In this document: positions 1-10,011 of the stretch, one piece after another
How positions within the stretch are numbered: the stretch's first letter is position 1
How the letters are laid out: each line of letters opens with the position of its first letter
Source: Allobosea sp.
GTDB lineage: Bacteria > Pseudomonadota > Alphaproteobacteria > Rhizobiales > Beijerinckiaceae
Assembly: GCF_030694325.1 (NCBI RefSeq)
Contig: NZ_JAUXYO010000188.1
Span: forward strand, 1 to 39,473
Reading direction: 5' to 3'
DNA length: 39,473 nucleotides
Notes under the pieces: model-generated
What the model was told of the DNA's origin: nothing
What the model saw: the letters and a program-made list of their open reading frames with translations, nothing else
Databases searched by the model: none
Program-made: the position numbers and the translations under genes

Positions 1-217
1 GACGGCGGTGGCGGCGCGGGCCGCCTGCAAGGCGGATGTCGATGCGCGCGGGCTGACCGGCTCGACGCGCACCGCCGCGCTCGTCGCCTGCTTCAACGAG
101 AAGCGCCCGGACCTCGCCCAGCGCGCCGAATGCCGCAAGGACGCGCGCGGCAAGGGGCTCGACGGCGACGAGTTGCGCAAGGCGGTGGATAGCTGCGCCC
201 GCGAGGGTCGCTCCTGA
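1..217 (+). CDS. C-terminal end of a PsiF-repeat-like small secreted protein (partial)
   Basis: The frame is open from the window edge to the stop at 215-217, so the start lies outside; the internal GTG at 8 is unlikely to be the true start. The visible 70 or so residues hold two similar blocks of the form AxCKxDxxxxGLxGxxRxxAxxxC and AECRKDARGKGLDGDELRKAVDSC. This Cys-Lys spacing and the GL(T/D)G core recall the PsiF repeat of small periplasmic proteins induced by phosphate starvation in enterics. The signal peptide expected for the family would be upstream and cannot be seen. The role of PsiF-type proteins is not established. The family call rests on motif resemblance only. Confidence 0.5.
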   Translation, partial: TAVAARAACKADVDARGLTGSTRTAALVACFNEKRPDLAQRAECRKDARGKGLDGDELRKAVDSCAREGRS

Positions 218-287
218 GCCAGCGCTGCAGGGCCGGGCGGCGTCGGTGCCTGTGGATCGCGCGCGCGATCCGGGCTAAAGCGCCGCC

Positions 288-977
288 ATGGACCTCATCC
301 TCTTCGATCTCGACGGCACCCTGATCAACTCCGAGGCGATCCTGCTCGCCGCGCAGCACGAGACCTTCGCGCGGCATGGGCTCGCCCATCCGGGACGCGA
401 GGCGGGGCTCGGCGTGGTCGGGCTGACGCTCGACATCGCATTGATGCGGCTCGCCGGTCTGTCCGCGCCCGATGCGGCGCTGGCGGCGACCTATAGGGAG
501 GTCTTCGGGGCGATGCGGCTGCAGGCGCAAGCCGATGCCGCGCTCGACGAGCCGCTCTTTCCGGGCGTGTCGGAGACGCTGGCCGCGCTGGCGGGGATGC
601 CCGGAGTCCAGCTCGGCATCGCTACCGGGAAATCCCGGCGCGGCGCCGAGTATATCGTCGAGCGGCATGGCTGGCAGGGCTTGTTCGCTACGATCCAGAC
701 CGCCGACGACGCGCCTTCCAAGCCTCATCCGGGCATGATCATGCGGGCGATGCAGGAGACGGGCGCGCAGCCTTCGCGGACCGCGATGGTCGGCGACGCC
801 TCCTTCGACATCGAGATGGCGGTGGCCGCCGGCGTCATCCCGGTTGCAGTGTCCTGGGGCTTCCAGCCGGTGGCGACGCTGGTCGCGCTGGGTGCACGGC
901 ATGTGCTCGCACGCTCGACCGATCTGCCGGGCGTGCTGGGGCTGCCAGAGGCCGTCACTGCCGACGAGGCGGTGTGA
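288..977 (+). CDS. HAD-superfamily hydrolase, phosphoglycolate phosphatase-like
   Basis: A 229-residue cytoplasmic HAD phosphatase. All four motifs are present: motif I FDLDGT near residue 6 (nucleophile and acid-base Asp), motif II around GIATGK (about 110), motif III Lys in SKPHPGM (about 145) and motif IV GDASFDIEMA (about 170). The insertion between motifs I and II looks like the helical cap of the phosphoglycolate phosphatase/beta-phosphoglucomutase group. The substrate cannot be read from sequence; Gph-like dephosphorylation of 2-phosphoglycolate or another small phosphoester is the default for this family. The start ATG at 288 places FDLDGT six residues in, as usual. It stands alone between a 70-bp gap and a palindromic repeat. 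Confidence 0.85.
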   Translation: MDLILFDLDGTLINSEAILLAAQHETFARHGLAHPGREAGLGVVGLTLDIALMRLAGLSAPDAALAATYREVFGAMRLQAQADAALDEPLFPGVSETLAALAGMPGVQLGIATGKSRRGAEYIVERHGWQGLFATIQTADDAPSKPHPGMIMRAMQETGAQPSRTAMVGDASFDIEMAVAAGVIPVAVSWGFQPVATLVALGARHVLARSTDLPGVLGLPEAVTADEAV

Positions 978-984
978 CCTGGAG

Positions 985-1077
985 CGTCATGCTCGGGCTT
1001 GTCCCGAGTATCTCGGAAACCAGCGCTCTTCCGTGGCGAGATTCTCGGGTCTGCGCTTCGCTCGCCCGAGAATGACG
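985..1077 (+). repeat. Palindromic intergenic repeat, copy 1
   Basis: The element is bounded by CGTCAT (985-990) and its complement ATGACG (1072-1077). Inside are two hairpins: CTCGGG/CCCGAG around 992-1008 and a perfect 9-bp stem ATTCTCGGG (1041-1049)/CCCGAGAAT (1065-1073). A relative lies at 4002-4094 with the same outer hexamers and the same GGGCTTG-CCCGA core. Such RIME/REP-like palindromes are scattered between genes in Hyphomicrobiales genomes. It sits between the HAD gene and the next small gene, where it may end or stabilise transcripts. Confidence 0.75.
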
Positions 1078-1267
1078 GCTCGACATTGCCGTCAGTGCCG
1101 GATGCGCTGCCCCTAGTAACATCCTCGCAACCACATCCACTCAGGCCCGTTTAACCTGAACACGCGTTCAGATTTGCGCGTTAACCACCTGCTGGCGGGT
1201 GTCGATCCATGGTGTTCCTACAACAGGAACGGACCGGCAAAAAACAACGCCGGACAGGGGTCGAACA

Positions 1268-1705
1268 ATGATGGGTCATGAGCTTCGCGAATTCGTCGAC
1301 CAGGTGATGGATCGTCTGACGATCACTGACGAGGATGTCGCTGTTCTTCAGCGTGACATCCTCGCAGACTGTGTCCTGACCCGCGACGTCATCGATGTCC
1401 TCGTGGCGCTGGATCGGGCGGTGCCCCAGCGCTCCGAGGCCTTCGGCGATGTTCTGGTTGCCGTCGCCGTCGACTTCGCGGTCTGGCAGAACCGCCCGAC
1501 CGGCGTGATCGACCGCGACAAGGCGCATTGGCTGGTGACGACGCTTTCGGCCGGCGAGGGGCCGACCGCCACCGCCCGCCGCATCGCCTTCGAGATCGTG
1601 CGTGAGGCCGAGCGCTGCGACGAGGCCCTGATCGGCTTTGCCCTCGACAAGGGTCATGCCAAGGCGATGCCGGCCTGGCCCGAGCGCGTCCTGTTGGCGA
1701 GCTGA
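1268..1705 (+). CDS. Small acidic protein of unknown function upstream of pccA
   Basis: I do not recognise a family. The product is 145 residues, acidic, predicted mostly helical, with no signal peptide or membrane segment. A recognisable core is DRDKAHWLVTTLSAGEGPT followed by a helix rich in Ala, Arg and Glu. The ATG at 1268 is preferred over the upstream in-frame GTG at 1199 because it has an AGGGG box seven bases upstream and because the extra N-terminus is low in complexity. It lies about 260 bp upstream of the carboxylase gene on the same strand, so a shared transcript is possible, but a functional link is not shown. Confidence 0.65.
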   Translation: MMGHELREFVDQVMDRLTITDEDVAVLQRDILADCVLTRDVIDVLVALDRAVPQRSEAFGDVLVAVAVDFAVWQNRPTGVIDRDKAHWLVTTLSAGEGPTATARRIAFEIVREAERCDEALIGFALDKGHAKAMPAWPERVLLAS

Positions 1706-1966
1706 TCCCGCCGCTTCACACCCGCCCGACACCGACTTTCGCATCGGTGGACGGCGGGGTCGGTGTCCCCTACATCCGAGACCCGGATCGGCGTGCCGCA
1801 AGGCGCTCCGGTCCGGGTTTCGTGCTTCGGGGCTGTGCGAAAAACCGGTAGCCGGTTTCGCCGGACATGCTCTAACTGGGCGCGAGGGCATGCCGCAGGA
1901 AACCGGTTCGGAGCATCGGACCCCGGCATGCCCCGGACTCGTCGACGGCCGGGGGAGGCGCCACGC

Positions 1967-3967
<2,001 letters not shown>

Positions 3968-4001
3968 GCGGATGCGGGCTAGATCCGAACCTGCGCGGCT
4001 T

Positions 4002-4094
4002 CGTCATGGTAGGGCTTGGCCCGACCATCCACGCCTTCCTCGGTCGAAGGCGATGTTCAAGACGTTGATGCTCGCCACAAGGGCGAGCATGACG
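4002..4094 (+). repeat. Palindromic intergenic repeat, copy 2
   Basis: The element has outer CGTCAT (4002-4007) and ATGACG (4089-4094), an inner imperfect hairpin GGT-GGGC/GCCC-ACC around 4008-4026, and a perfect 9-bp stem ATGCTCGCC/GGCGAGCAT near its right end. It matches the layout of the 985-1077 copy. It separates pccA from the glutathione transferase gene and shows that in-frame codons upstream of 4097 belong to the repeat, not to that gene. Confidence 0.75.
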
Positions 4095-4111
4095 CGATGG
4101 CGGAGGTTCAC

Positions 4112-4732
4112 ATGCTGACGATCTGGGGGCGGATCAGCTCCATCAATGTCCAGAAGGTCGTCTGGGCGGCCGGCGAGGTCGGGCAGAGCTTCGAGCGCAT
4201 CGATTGCGGCGGGCCGTTCGGCGGGCTGCGCGAGCCGATGTTCCTGGCGAAGAACCCCAATGCCCAGATCCCGGTGCTGGAAGACGGTGATGTCTGCATC
4301 TGGGAGTCCAACAGCATCGTGCGCTATCTCGCCGCCCGCTATGGCGCGGGCTGGATCTGGGAGGAGGACCCGGCGCGCCGTGCCGATGCCGATCGCTGGC
4401 TCGACTGGATGCAGGCCTCCCTGCAGCCTGCGCTGATGCCGGTGCTGTGGGGGCTGGTGCGCAAGGTGCCCGAATACACCGCTCCCGAAACCGTCGCGGC
4501 CGGCGTCGCCAAGGCCGAGGCGCTGATGGCAATCCTCGACCAGCATCTCGCTTACCGCAGCTTCCTCGCTGGCGAGCGCTTCGGCATGGCCGACATCGTC
4601 GTCGGCTGCGGGGCGCATCGCTGGCTGAACATGCCGGTGGAGCGCCAGGCGAGGCCGCATGTCGAACGCTGGTATGCGGCGATCGCCGCGCGACCAGCCG
4701 CCGGACCGGCTCTGCCGCTGCCGGTCGCATGA
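4112..4732 (+). CDS. Glutathione S-transferase family protein
   Basis: A 206-residue two-domain GST. The N-terminal thioredoxin fold starts MLTIWGRISSINVQKVVW and carries the glutathione-binding pattern NPNAQIPVL with cis-Pro, then ESNSIVRYLA (about residues 50-75). The C-terminal helical domain has the conserved FGMADI motif near residue 158. Members conjugate glutathione to electrophiles or act as glutathione-dependent reductases in the cytoplasm; the substrate is unknown. ATG 4112 has GGAGG five bases upstream and fits family starts; ATG 4097 would add five residues, and anything further upstream runs into the palindromic repeat. Confidence 0.85.
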   Translation: MLTIWGRISSINVQKVVWAAGEVGQSFERIDCGGPFGGLREPMFLAKNPNAQIPVLEDGDVCIWESNSIVRYLAARYGAGWIWEEDPARRADADRWLDWMQASLQPALMPVLWGLVRKVPEYTAPETVAAGVAKAEALMAILDQHLAYRSFLAGERFGMADIVVGCGAHRWLNMPVERQARPHVERWYAAIAARPAAGPALPLPVA

Positions 4733-4776
4733 AGGTGACCGGCGGCCGGCTTGATCGCGGCGGATTGGCGGGCACA

Positions 4777-5292
4777 ATGGCCGCCATGCGCTCGACCTGT
4801 CTCGCCCTCGGCCTCACCCTCTGGGCAGCAGCGCCCGCCGCCGCCCAGACCAGCCCCACGCTGGCGGCGGACCGGGCCCAGCTGGCCTCCTGCCTCCAAA
4901 CCAGCAGCGGGGCGGCGTCTGCCTGCATCGGCTCGATCGCGGTGGCCTGCGTGGTCGCGGCGGGGGCCAACCGCCAGGCGGCGGAAGCCGGCTGCGCGCG
5001 GCGCGAGGAGGCGGTCTGGCGCGAGCGTCTCGTCCAGGCGGTGCAGCAGAGCGGCCGCCCGCTCGATGCCGGCCAGCGCAGCCGCCTCGTCGCGCTGCAG
5101 ATGTCCTGGGAAGGCTATGTCGCGCAGAAATGCGCCTTCTATGCCGCGGGTCAGCGCGAAGGCCTCCAGCCCGGACGGCAGGCCGGCTGCGAATTGCGCG
5201 AGGTCGCGGCGCGGGCGCTGGAGTTGGAGCGTGCCTCCCGCCCGCAGGCGCCGGCGCGCCGCCCCTCCCAGCCGCCGCAGATCATCCGCTGA
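4777..5292 (+). CDS. LprI-like (DUF1311) secreted protein
   Basis: About 171 residues with a clear signal peptide: MRSTC, a Leu/Ala-rich core and an AxA-type cleavage site before QTSP. The mature part has several cysteines; the segment SWEGYVAQKCAFYAAG...AGCELREVAARALEL fits the lysozyme-inhibitor LprI N-terminal family, where paired Cys and a conserved Trp hold a small helical fold. Periplasmic location is expected. Lysozyme inhibition is known for only some members, so the activity is inferred. The start may be ATG 4777 or ATG 4786. The C-terminal tail is Arg/Pro-rich and probably disordered. The gene begins 44 bp after the GST stop. Confidence 0.65.
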   Translation: MAAMRSTCLALGLTLWAAAPAAAQTSPTLAADRAQLASCLQTSSGAASACIGSIAVACVVAAGANRQAAEAGCARREEAVWRERLVQAVQQSGRPLDAGQRSRLVALQMSWEGYVAQKCAFYAAGQREGLQPGRQAGCELREVAARALELERASRPQAPARRPSQPPQIIR

Positions 5293-5360
5293 ACCGCGTT
5301 AGCGTGCCGTCAGCATTCGCCGGCTAGAAGCGCGTCAACGCCGCAGCCCGAAAGCCGCCC

Positions 5361-6149
5361 ATGTTCTTCGTACTCTCCAAGGTGGTCTGGTTCGTCCTGT
5401 CACCGGTGAACCTCGCCATCCTGCTGGCGCTGCTGGCGGCCTTGCTCGCCTTCACGCGCTTCGCCAGGGCGGCGCGCTGGCTCGGCGTGGCCTCGCTGTC
5501 GTTTCTGGCGTTGATGGCCTTCAGCCCGCTGCCGCGGCTGGTGATGTGGCCGCTGGAGAACCGCTTCCCGCAGCAGCCCGCCGAGAAGGGCCCCGTCACC
5601 GGGATCATCATTTTGGGCGGGGCGATCGGCGTCGCCCGCGGCGACGTGGTGCTGACCAGCGCCGCGGCGCGGATGACCAAGGCGGTCGAACTCGCCCGCC
5701 TGCACCCGCAGGCGAAGATCGTCTTCACCGGAGGCGCCGCCAACCTGATCTCGCCGGTGACCAAGACCGAATCGGATGGGGCGAGCGTGCTGTTCGAGGG
5801 TCTCGGCCTGCCGCGCGAGCGGATCCTGCTCGAGGACAAGTCCCGCAACACCCGCGAGAACGCGCTCTTCACCAAGCAGATGGTCGATCCCAAGCCCGGC
5901 GAGCGCTGGCTGCTGGTGACCTCGGCCTGGCACATGCCGCGTTCGATGGGCGTGTTCCGGAAGGCGGGCTTCGCGGTCGAGGCCTTCCCGGTCGACTACC
6001 TGACCGAGGAGAAGGCCTCCGAATTCGTGCGCGTTTCGGGGCGTGCGCCGCGCGGGCTGATGATCGCCGATGACGGTTTCAAGGAGTGGGTCGGGCTCGT
6101 CGCCTATCGCCTGGCCGGCTACACCGACGCGCTGTTTCCGGGTCCGTGA
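5361..6149 (+). CDS. YdcF/ElyC-family (DUF218) membrane protein
   Basis: A 262-residue protein with two N-terminal membrane helices (about 8-30 and 38-58), then a DUF218 alpha/beta domain. Visible motifs are IIILGGAIG, IVFTGGAAN, ESDGASVLFEGLGLPRERILLEDKSRNTRENA and LVTSAWHMPRSMGVFRKAGF, which together define the family. In E. coli the relative ElyC affects envelope and lipid-carrier homeostasis; the biochemical reaction is not settled. The domain would face the periplasm if the first helix goes in to out. The ATG at 5361 directly precedes the first hydrophobic helix. Confidence 0.85.
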   Translation: MFFVLSKVVWFVLSPVNLAILLALLAALLAFTRFARAARWLGVASLSFLALMAFSPLPRLVMWPLENRFPQQPAEKGPVTGIIILGGAIGVARGDVVLTSAAARMTKAVELARLHPQAKIVFTGGAANLISPVTKTESDGASVLFEGLGLPRERILLEDKSRNTRENALFTKQMVDPKPGERWLLVTSAWHMPRSMGVFRKAGFAVEAFPVDYLTEEKASEFVRVSGRAPRGLMIADDGFKEWVGLVAYRLAGYTDALFPGP

Positions 6150-6153
6150 GAGG

Positions 6154-6423
6154 TCACTGGCCCTCCGGCAGCCTCAGCCGGTAGACGCCGCGGAAATCGT
6201 CGGGATCGACCGGACGGCCCTTGCGGGTGATGACGATCCTGCCCTCCTTCATCAGCCTGACGGCGACGCGGCGGATCGGCTGCATCAGGGGGCCCCAGCC
6301 GTCCGGATGGTCGCCGCCGAGCGCGCGCGCGGCCTCCGAGGGGCAGATCGTGCGGCCCTCGCCGCGCTGAGCGGTCAGCGCCAGGAGCGTGGCTTCCAAT
6401 TCGCTCTCATCGGGTTTCGTCAT
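6154..6423 (-). CDS. DUF3253 domain protein
   Basis: An 89-residue protein with the DUF3253 pattern: ILALTAQRGEGRTICPSEAARALGG, then a central W..LM..IR..A..L...GRI helix-turn-helix-like segment, ending with TRKGRPVDPDDFRGVYRLR. Family members look like small winged-helix proteins, but no function is established. The start MTKPDESE at 6423 is chosen because it clears the upstream DUF599 gene by 13 bp; an upstream in-frame start would overlap that gene. Near the start the sequence has a short direct repeat, TCGTCATGG(C/T)TCGGG at about 6417 and 6435, which may be the worn end of a palindromic element. Confidence 0.75.
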   Translation of the reverse strand: MTKPDESELEATLLALTAQRGEGRTICPSEAARALGGDHPDGWGPLMQPIRRVAVRLMKEGRIVITRKGRPVDPDDFRGVYRLRLPEGQ

Positions 6424-6436
6424 GGCTCGGGCTTCG

Positions 6437-7147
6437 TCATGGTTCGGGCCGCGTCTGCGTCGTGTCGGGATAGCGGAAGACGCGGGCGGCATCGGAGGCG
6501 AATTGGCGCCGGTACATCGCGATCAGCACGGCGCCGGTGAAGAGGATGAAGGTGGTGGGACCGAGGAACCAGCCCATATAGGCGAGTGCGAAGAAAAAGG
6601 CGCGCTGGCCGCGGTTGAAATGGCGCCCGCCGGCGACATTCATCTCGATCGCCTCATGGACGGCGCGTTCCGCATCCGCCGGATGATGGTTCTTGGCCGG
6701 CGGCAGAGAGCCCAGCAGGATGACGCAGTAGTTGAACAGCCGGTAGCTCCAGGCGAATTTGAAGAAGGCGTAGCCGAAGATCAGGGCGAGCCCGATGACC
6801 TTGAGCTCCCAGACGGCGCGTGTCGGCACCGTGCCGAAGGGCAGGTCCGAGAACAGCGCGACGACGCGATCGGTCGATTGCAGCAGGGTCAGCGTGCCGC
6901 CGATCGCGATCAGCGATGTCGAGGCGAAGAAGGCCGTGCCGTTCTGCAGGCCGTTCATGATCTGCGTATCGACGATGCGGTTGTCGCGCCCCATCGATTC
7001 GCGGATCCAGCGGGCGCGGCGCAGGTTCATCCGCATGTTCAGGCTCTTGCCGGCATGCGGGCCCATCTCGACCGCGAAATGGTAGCCGATCCAGGCCGCC
7101 GCGAAGAAGGCGGCGCCGATGATGTCGAGGGTTCCGAATCCGATCAT
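6437..7147 (-). CDS. DUF599 family membrane protein
   Basis: A 236-residue inner-membrane protein with about four hydrophobic helices. It starts MIGFGTLDIIGAAFFAAAWIGYHF, then has NLRRARWIRESMGRDNRIVDTQIMNGLQNGTAFFASTSLIAIGG, the conserved signature of DUF599. Later come SYRLFNY and AERAVHEAIEMNVAGGRHFNRGQRAFFFALAYMGWF. Function is unknown. ATG 7147 has a GGAG box about seven bases upstream; a longer in-frame form is rejected because the extension is Arg/Pro-rich shadow sequence that runs into the divergent rhodanese gene. It is followed 13 bp later by the DUF3253 gene, probably co-transcribed. Confidence 0.8.
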   Translation of the reverse strand: MIGFGTLDIIGAAFFAAAWIGYHFAVEMGPHAGKSLNMRMNLRRARWIRESMGRDNRIVDTQIMNGLQNGTAFFASTSLIAIGGTLTLLQSTDRVVALFSDLPFGTVPTRAVWELKVIGLALIFGYAFFKFAWSYRLFNYCVILLGSLPPAKNHHPADAERAVHEAIEMNVAGGRHFNRGQRAFFFALAYMGWFLGPTTFILFTGAVLIAMYRRQFASDAARVFRYPDTTQTRPEP

Positions 7148-7256
7148 TCTTATCTCCGGCGCGCACAGTGCGGCGCAGGCGCGGGCGCGGCAAGGCGCGA
7201 TTGACGCAGAGCGCGGCAATGGCCACGGTGCCGCCCGTTCGAGAGGGAGGCCGGCC

Positions 7257-7685
7257 GTGCCGCAGACCATCACCAAAGGCTACAAGGCGCTGCTGGCGGA
7301 GGCCGAGGCCGTCATCGAGACGCTGAGCGTCGAGCAGGCGCAGGCGCTGCTGGGGCGCGACGACGTCGTCTTCATCGATCTGCGCGATCCGCGCGAACTT
7401 GAGCGGGAAGGGCGGATGCCCGGCGCCTTCCACTGCCCGCGCGGCATGCTCGAATTCTGGATCGATCCCGACAGCCCTTATGCCAAGCCGGTCTTCCAGC
7501 AGGACAAGCGCTTCGTCTTCTTCTGCGCCGGCGGCTGGCGCTCGGCCCTGGCGGCGAAGGTCGCGCAGGAGATGGGGCTGAAGCCCGTGGCGCATGTCGC
7601 GGGCGGCTTCGGTGCCTGGAAGAAGGCCGGCGCGCCCTTCGATGCCGCCGAGCCCCGCGATCCGGCTGCGAAGGCGACCACGTGA
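7257..7685 (+). CDS. Rhodanese-domain sulfurtransferase
   Basis: A 142-residue single-domain rhodanese. Recognisable parts are the substrate-side motif VVFIDLRDPRELEREGRMPGAFHCPRGMLEFW and the active-site loop CAGGWRS with the persulfide-forming Cys at about residue 90, followed by HVAGGFGAWKKAG. Such proteins move sulfane sulfur from thiosulfate or protein persulfides to acceptors in the cytoplasm. The GTG start at 7257 follows a GAGAGGGAGG box. Its stop overlaps the next small gene by four bases, so the two are almost surely co-translated. Confidence 0.85.
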   Translation: MPQTITKGYKALLAEAEAVIETLSVEQAQALLGRDDVVFIDLRDPRELEREGRMPGAFHCPRGMLEFWIDPDSPYAKPVFQQDKRFVFFCAGGWRSALAAKVAQEMGLKPVAHVAGGFGAWKKAGAPFDAAEPRDPAAKATT

Positions 7686-7864
7686 GCCCGGTCAATGTCG
7701 TCGTCGTCCTGCTGGTCGTCGCCTTCCTCTTCCGCAAGCCGCTGGGCCGGCTGTTCAATCGCCAGTTTCCCGACCGGGCGAAGCGTCACCGCATCGTCGG
7801 AACGATCATTGCCGGCTTCCTGTTGGTGATTGCGGTGCGGCTCGTCGCGCTGTTGTGGAAGTAG
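7682..7864 (+). CDS. Small two-helix membrane protein
   Basis: A 60-residue protein with hydrophobic helices at about 3-18 and 38-57 separated by a basic loop (RKPLGRLFNRQFPDRAKRHR). It starts with GTG in a GTGA overlap with the rhodanese stop, which supports it being a real, translationally coupled gene. I recognise no family. The context suggests a membrane partner or simply a co-expressed neighbour of the rhodanese; this is inference. Confidence 0.6.
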   Translation: MSPVNVVVVLLVVAFLFRKPLGRLFNRQFPDRAKRHRIVGTIIAGFLLVIAVRLVALLWK

Positions 7865-7873
7865 GGCGAGGCC

Positions 7874-7985
7874 CTATTTCGGCGCCAGCGCACGCGGCCT
7901 GACACCAGCGACCGGGCCCGGCGGCAGTTCGCTCGCATCTGGAACAAGCGTCTTCACATCCAGAGTCGGCTTGCTCAGTGAGGAG
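7874..7985 (-). pseudogene. Possible 3' remnant of a chromosomal gene cut by the island
   Basis: Reading on the minus strand, an open frame ends at a TAG (7874-7876) with the tail LVPDASELPPGPVAGVRPRALAPK. Its codons are GC-rich like the chromosome, whereas further upstream in the same frame the sequence turns AT-rich and runs into the candidate transposon repeats. I read it as the surviving end of a gene interrupted by the insertion. No 5' half was recognised on the far side, so this is tentative. Confidence 0.25.
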
Positions 7986-7986
7986 C

Positions 7987-8094
7987 GAGGCATAGTGTTA
8001 CCGCACTCGTGTGCGTATGCCATTGAAATCGTTAGCTTCGCATTTATGAGCTCCGGCCCTAAACTTCCGCAGATTGAGGCATAGTGCTTCCGCA
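7987..8094 (+). repeat. Direct repeats, candidate TnsB-binding sites at the left end
   Basis: GAGGCATAGTGTTACCGCA (7987-8005) and GAGGCATAGTGCTTCCGCA (8076-8094) differ at two of 19 positions and lie 89 bp apart in the same orientation. Between them a weaker partial copy, AAACTTCCGCA, occurs at about 8061-8071. Several short direct repeats at each end are the rule for Tn7-like elements, where TnsB binds. The site is just outside the terminator of tniQ, as expected for an element end. The exact terminus (a 5'-TGT in known relatives) is not certain; a TGTTACCGCA lies at 7996. Confidence 0.5.
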
Positions 8095-8124
8095 AAAAAT
8101 GCGCTCGAGAGGTGTTTGGACATA

Positions 8125-8155
8125 GAAAAACCCGGCACACCGCAGTGGCCGGGTT
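8125..8155 (-). terminator. Intrinsic terminator after tniQ
   Basis: A perfect 8-bp stem AACCCGGC (8129-8136)/GCCGGGTT (8148-8155) with an 11-nt loop. Read on the minus strand it is followed by a run of T (complement of the A run at 8126-8130). It lies 24 bp past the tniQ stop and would end the whole tnsABC-tniQ transcript. Confidence 0.8.
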
Positions 8156-8178
8156 CGAAATGAGGCCGATCTTGTCGG

Positions 8179-10011
8179 CTATGGTCGGTCGCTGAAACTC
8201 GATCTCAGATAATAAGTCGCACCTGCGATTTCTGATGACAGCGCCGGGTTGATGCCGTGCCGCAAGAGGTCTTGCCTCACCAGGTGCATTGGCCTCCCGT
8301 GGGCTCTTGAGACGTCATGCAGCGAAATATACTGATCCTTAAACGACCGCAGGGCGCCCATCGGAATGGTCATGCAAGGCTGGGTCCGCCGTGGATTGGC
8401 AGCGTGTGTGGCGGGAAGGATTCCATTTCGCGTGAGGGAATGAACCACCCGAGGGCCCGCCCCGAGAGCTTCAACGCATTCCCAGAACGTAAGGTCTCTA
8501 TCAGCATCAGATCGAACATGCGCCACCACTTCAGTCAGATCAACCACCAGCGAACCAATCCCCAAGTGGTTTGCCTTTCGGCCAACCCAGCGCAACTGGT
8601 CATCCAGCACGAGTTTTACAATATCCGATCTGGAGCAATTTGCCTTCATGGCCGCCGCGGCGATCGATAGCTGAATTTCCGTGGTCTCCTTCACAAGGGC
8701 CGCCCTGGCCAAAAGTTTTTCGCGCATAGCCTCTATCGTCTTCACGCAATAGCACTCCTCCCGGAGGTCCCACTCCATATGTTGGGGCACTGGGCTAATG
8801 ATCCCGCTCTCGGCTAGGTGCCGCGCATAAAACCGATCAACGCCGAGAAGCGCGCCTGCATCAGCGCGGTTCACGGTATTCTGCAGCAGATCGATTACCG
8901 GTGCGGCTGTTGCAACCGAGAAGGTGACTGCGTTATCGCTAAGGGCATCAGTCTCCGCGCCTATGACGCCCGCGGCGCGTAATACGCGGCGGAGGCGGCA
9001 GGGGTGAATGCCGCTGCTCCTGTGGGCTGTGAGGAGGGAGTGGGTTCGGCGCTCTGAAACGTATGGCTTGTCGAAAAGCAGGTCGTCTGGGCCAACCGGA
9101 GCTGTTTCAGCCATGAAGTTGAGCAGCGGTTCACGTACTCCGTCGAGGTCCGGGTTATCTCGAAAGGCATAGAGCCACAGATAGAGTGTCCCAAAAGCGG
9201 AGTGGGCTTTGTGGTAGCCTCTCTTCGCGGTGGCGGTACCGGTCCAAAGACCGTGCAGAAACTGTTGAACCCCGCGGTGTCCCTCCTTTGCTATCGCAAA
9301 GCCAACTGCACCCGCTTCTCGCGAATCTTGATCAGAGTGGCCTCGGAGGCCTGCTCGGCGTCCACGAGTAGCAACCATGCCAATAATCTCACAGGCCTTC
9401 CACGCGGCGTAGAACGGAAGAGAATCCAGCCAGGCCGGGCCCCTCTCACCCTCGAGCCGACGATCGAGATAAATCTCGAGTTCGGTTGGTGAGCATGCCT
9501 CCACTCGCTGCAGCAGCTCCGGATCGTCAGACATCTCTCGCATGAACCGGCGAGGGAAGTCCTGCTCGGGGATTTTCCCTGGCAGCGATATCTCCATGAG
9601 GCGGACGTGGTGGCGCAAGCACACCCGCGTATGGTGAAACAGCCAAGCGTTTCGGCCACTCGCGTGCCAGGGCAATCTGGAGGTGCCCAAATCTTCTTGT
9701 AGGCAGCACGGGCAAAACAGCGATCTGCGCCGGCGTAGGGACGACTTTATGAACTTCTCGCCGCGATAGCTGTAGTGGTCTCCCTGCCTAACGATGGCGT
9801 TATGGGTGATCTGCGACAAGGGCACCCCTGATAGAGAGGCGAGACAGGAAAGGGCGGTGCTATTCCCGTCGATTATCTGCTGGTAGCGAAAGCCCATATC
9901 GAGGCTAAACACGTGAGTGCTTTGCGACCGGTGAAGCAGCGAAAGTCTTGACACGAGGCTTGGCAGAGATTCACCAGCCTGCATCGTGAGGGACGGGTAG
10001 AGAGCGCTCAT
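8179..10011 (-). CDS. tniQ: TniQ/TnsD-family target-selection protein
   Basis: A 610-residue protein. The N-terminal TniQ domain contains AGESLPSLVSRLSLLH (about 12-27) and a zinc-finger pattern: CPCC at 100-103, then CLRHH with C131 and H134, separated by WHASGRNAWLFHHTRV. The remaining 450 residues are helical with helix-turn-helix-like segments and end without a known catalytic motif. In Tn7-like elements TniQ/TnsD proteins recognise the target and recruit TnsC. The long C-terminus is more like the DNA-binding TnsD type than the short TniQ of CRISPR-associated elements, suggesting sequence-specific binding of a fixed site; that is inference. The start overlaps the tnsC stop by 4 bp. Confidence 0.85.
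   Translation of the reverse strand: MSALYPSLTMQAGESLPSLVSRLSLLHRSQSTHVFSLDMGFRYQQIIDGNSTALSCLASLSGVPLSQITHNAIVRQGDHYSYRGEKFIKSSLRRRRSLFCPCCLQEDLGTSRLPWHASGRNAWLFHHTRVCLRHHVRLMEISLPGKIPEQDFPRRFMREMSDDPELLQRVEACSPTELEIYLDRRLEGERGPAWLDSLPFYAAWKACEIIGMVATRGRRAGLRGHSDQDSREAGAVGFAIAKEGHRGVQQFLHGLWTGTATAKRGYHKAHSAFGTLYLWLYAFRDNPDLDGVREPLLNFMAETAPVGPDDLLFDKPYVSERRTHSLLTAHRSSGIHPCRLRRVLRAAGVIGAETDALSDNAVTFSVATAAPVIDLLQNTVNRADAGALLGVDRFYARHLAESGIISPVPQHMEWDLREECYCVKTIEAMREKLLARAALVKETTEIQLSIAAAAMKANCSRSDIVKLVLDDQLRWVGRKANHLGIGSLVVDLTEVVAHVRSDADRDLTFWECVEALGAGPRVVHSLTRNGILPATHAANPRRTQPCMTIPMGALRSFKDQYISLHDVSRAHGRPMHLVRQDLLRHGINPALSSEIAGATYYLRSSFSDRP

Noticed and set aside
4016-4111. N-terminal extension of the glutathione transferase from a TTG at 4016
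   Set aside because: The extra codons lie in the palindromic repeat; the GST fold starts at MLTIWG (4112) with its own ribosome-binding site.
8317-8670. Plus-strand frame opposite tniQ
   Set aside because: No family match and fully contained in the strongly supported tniQ gene.
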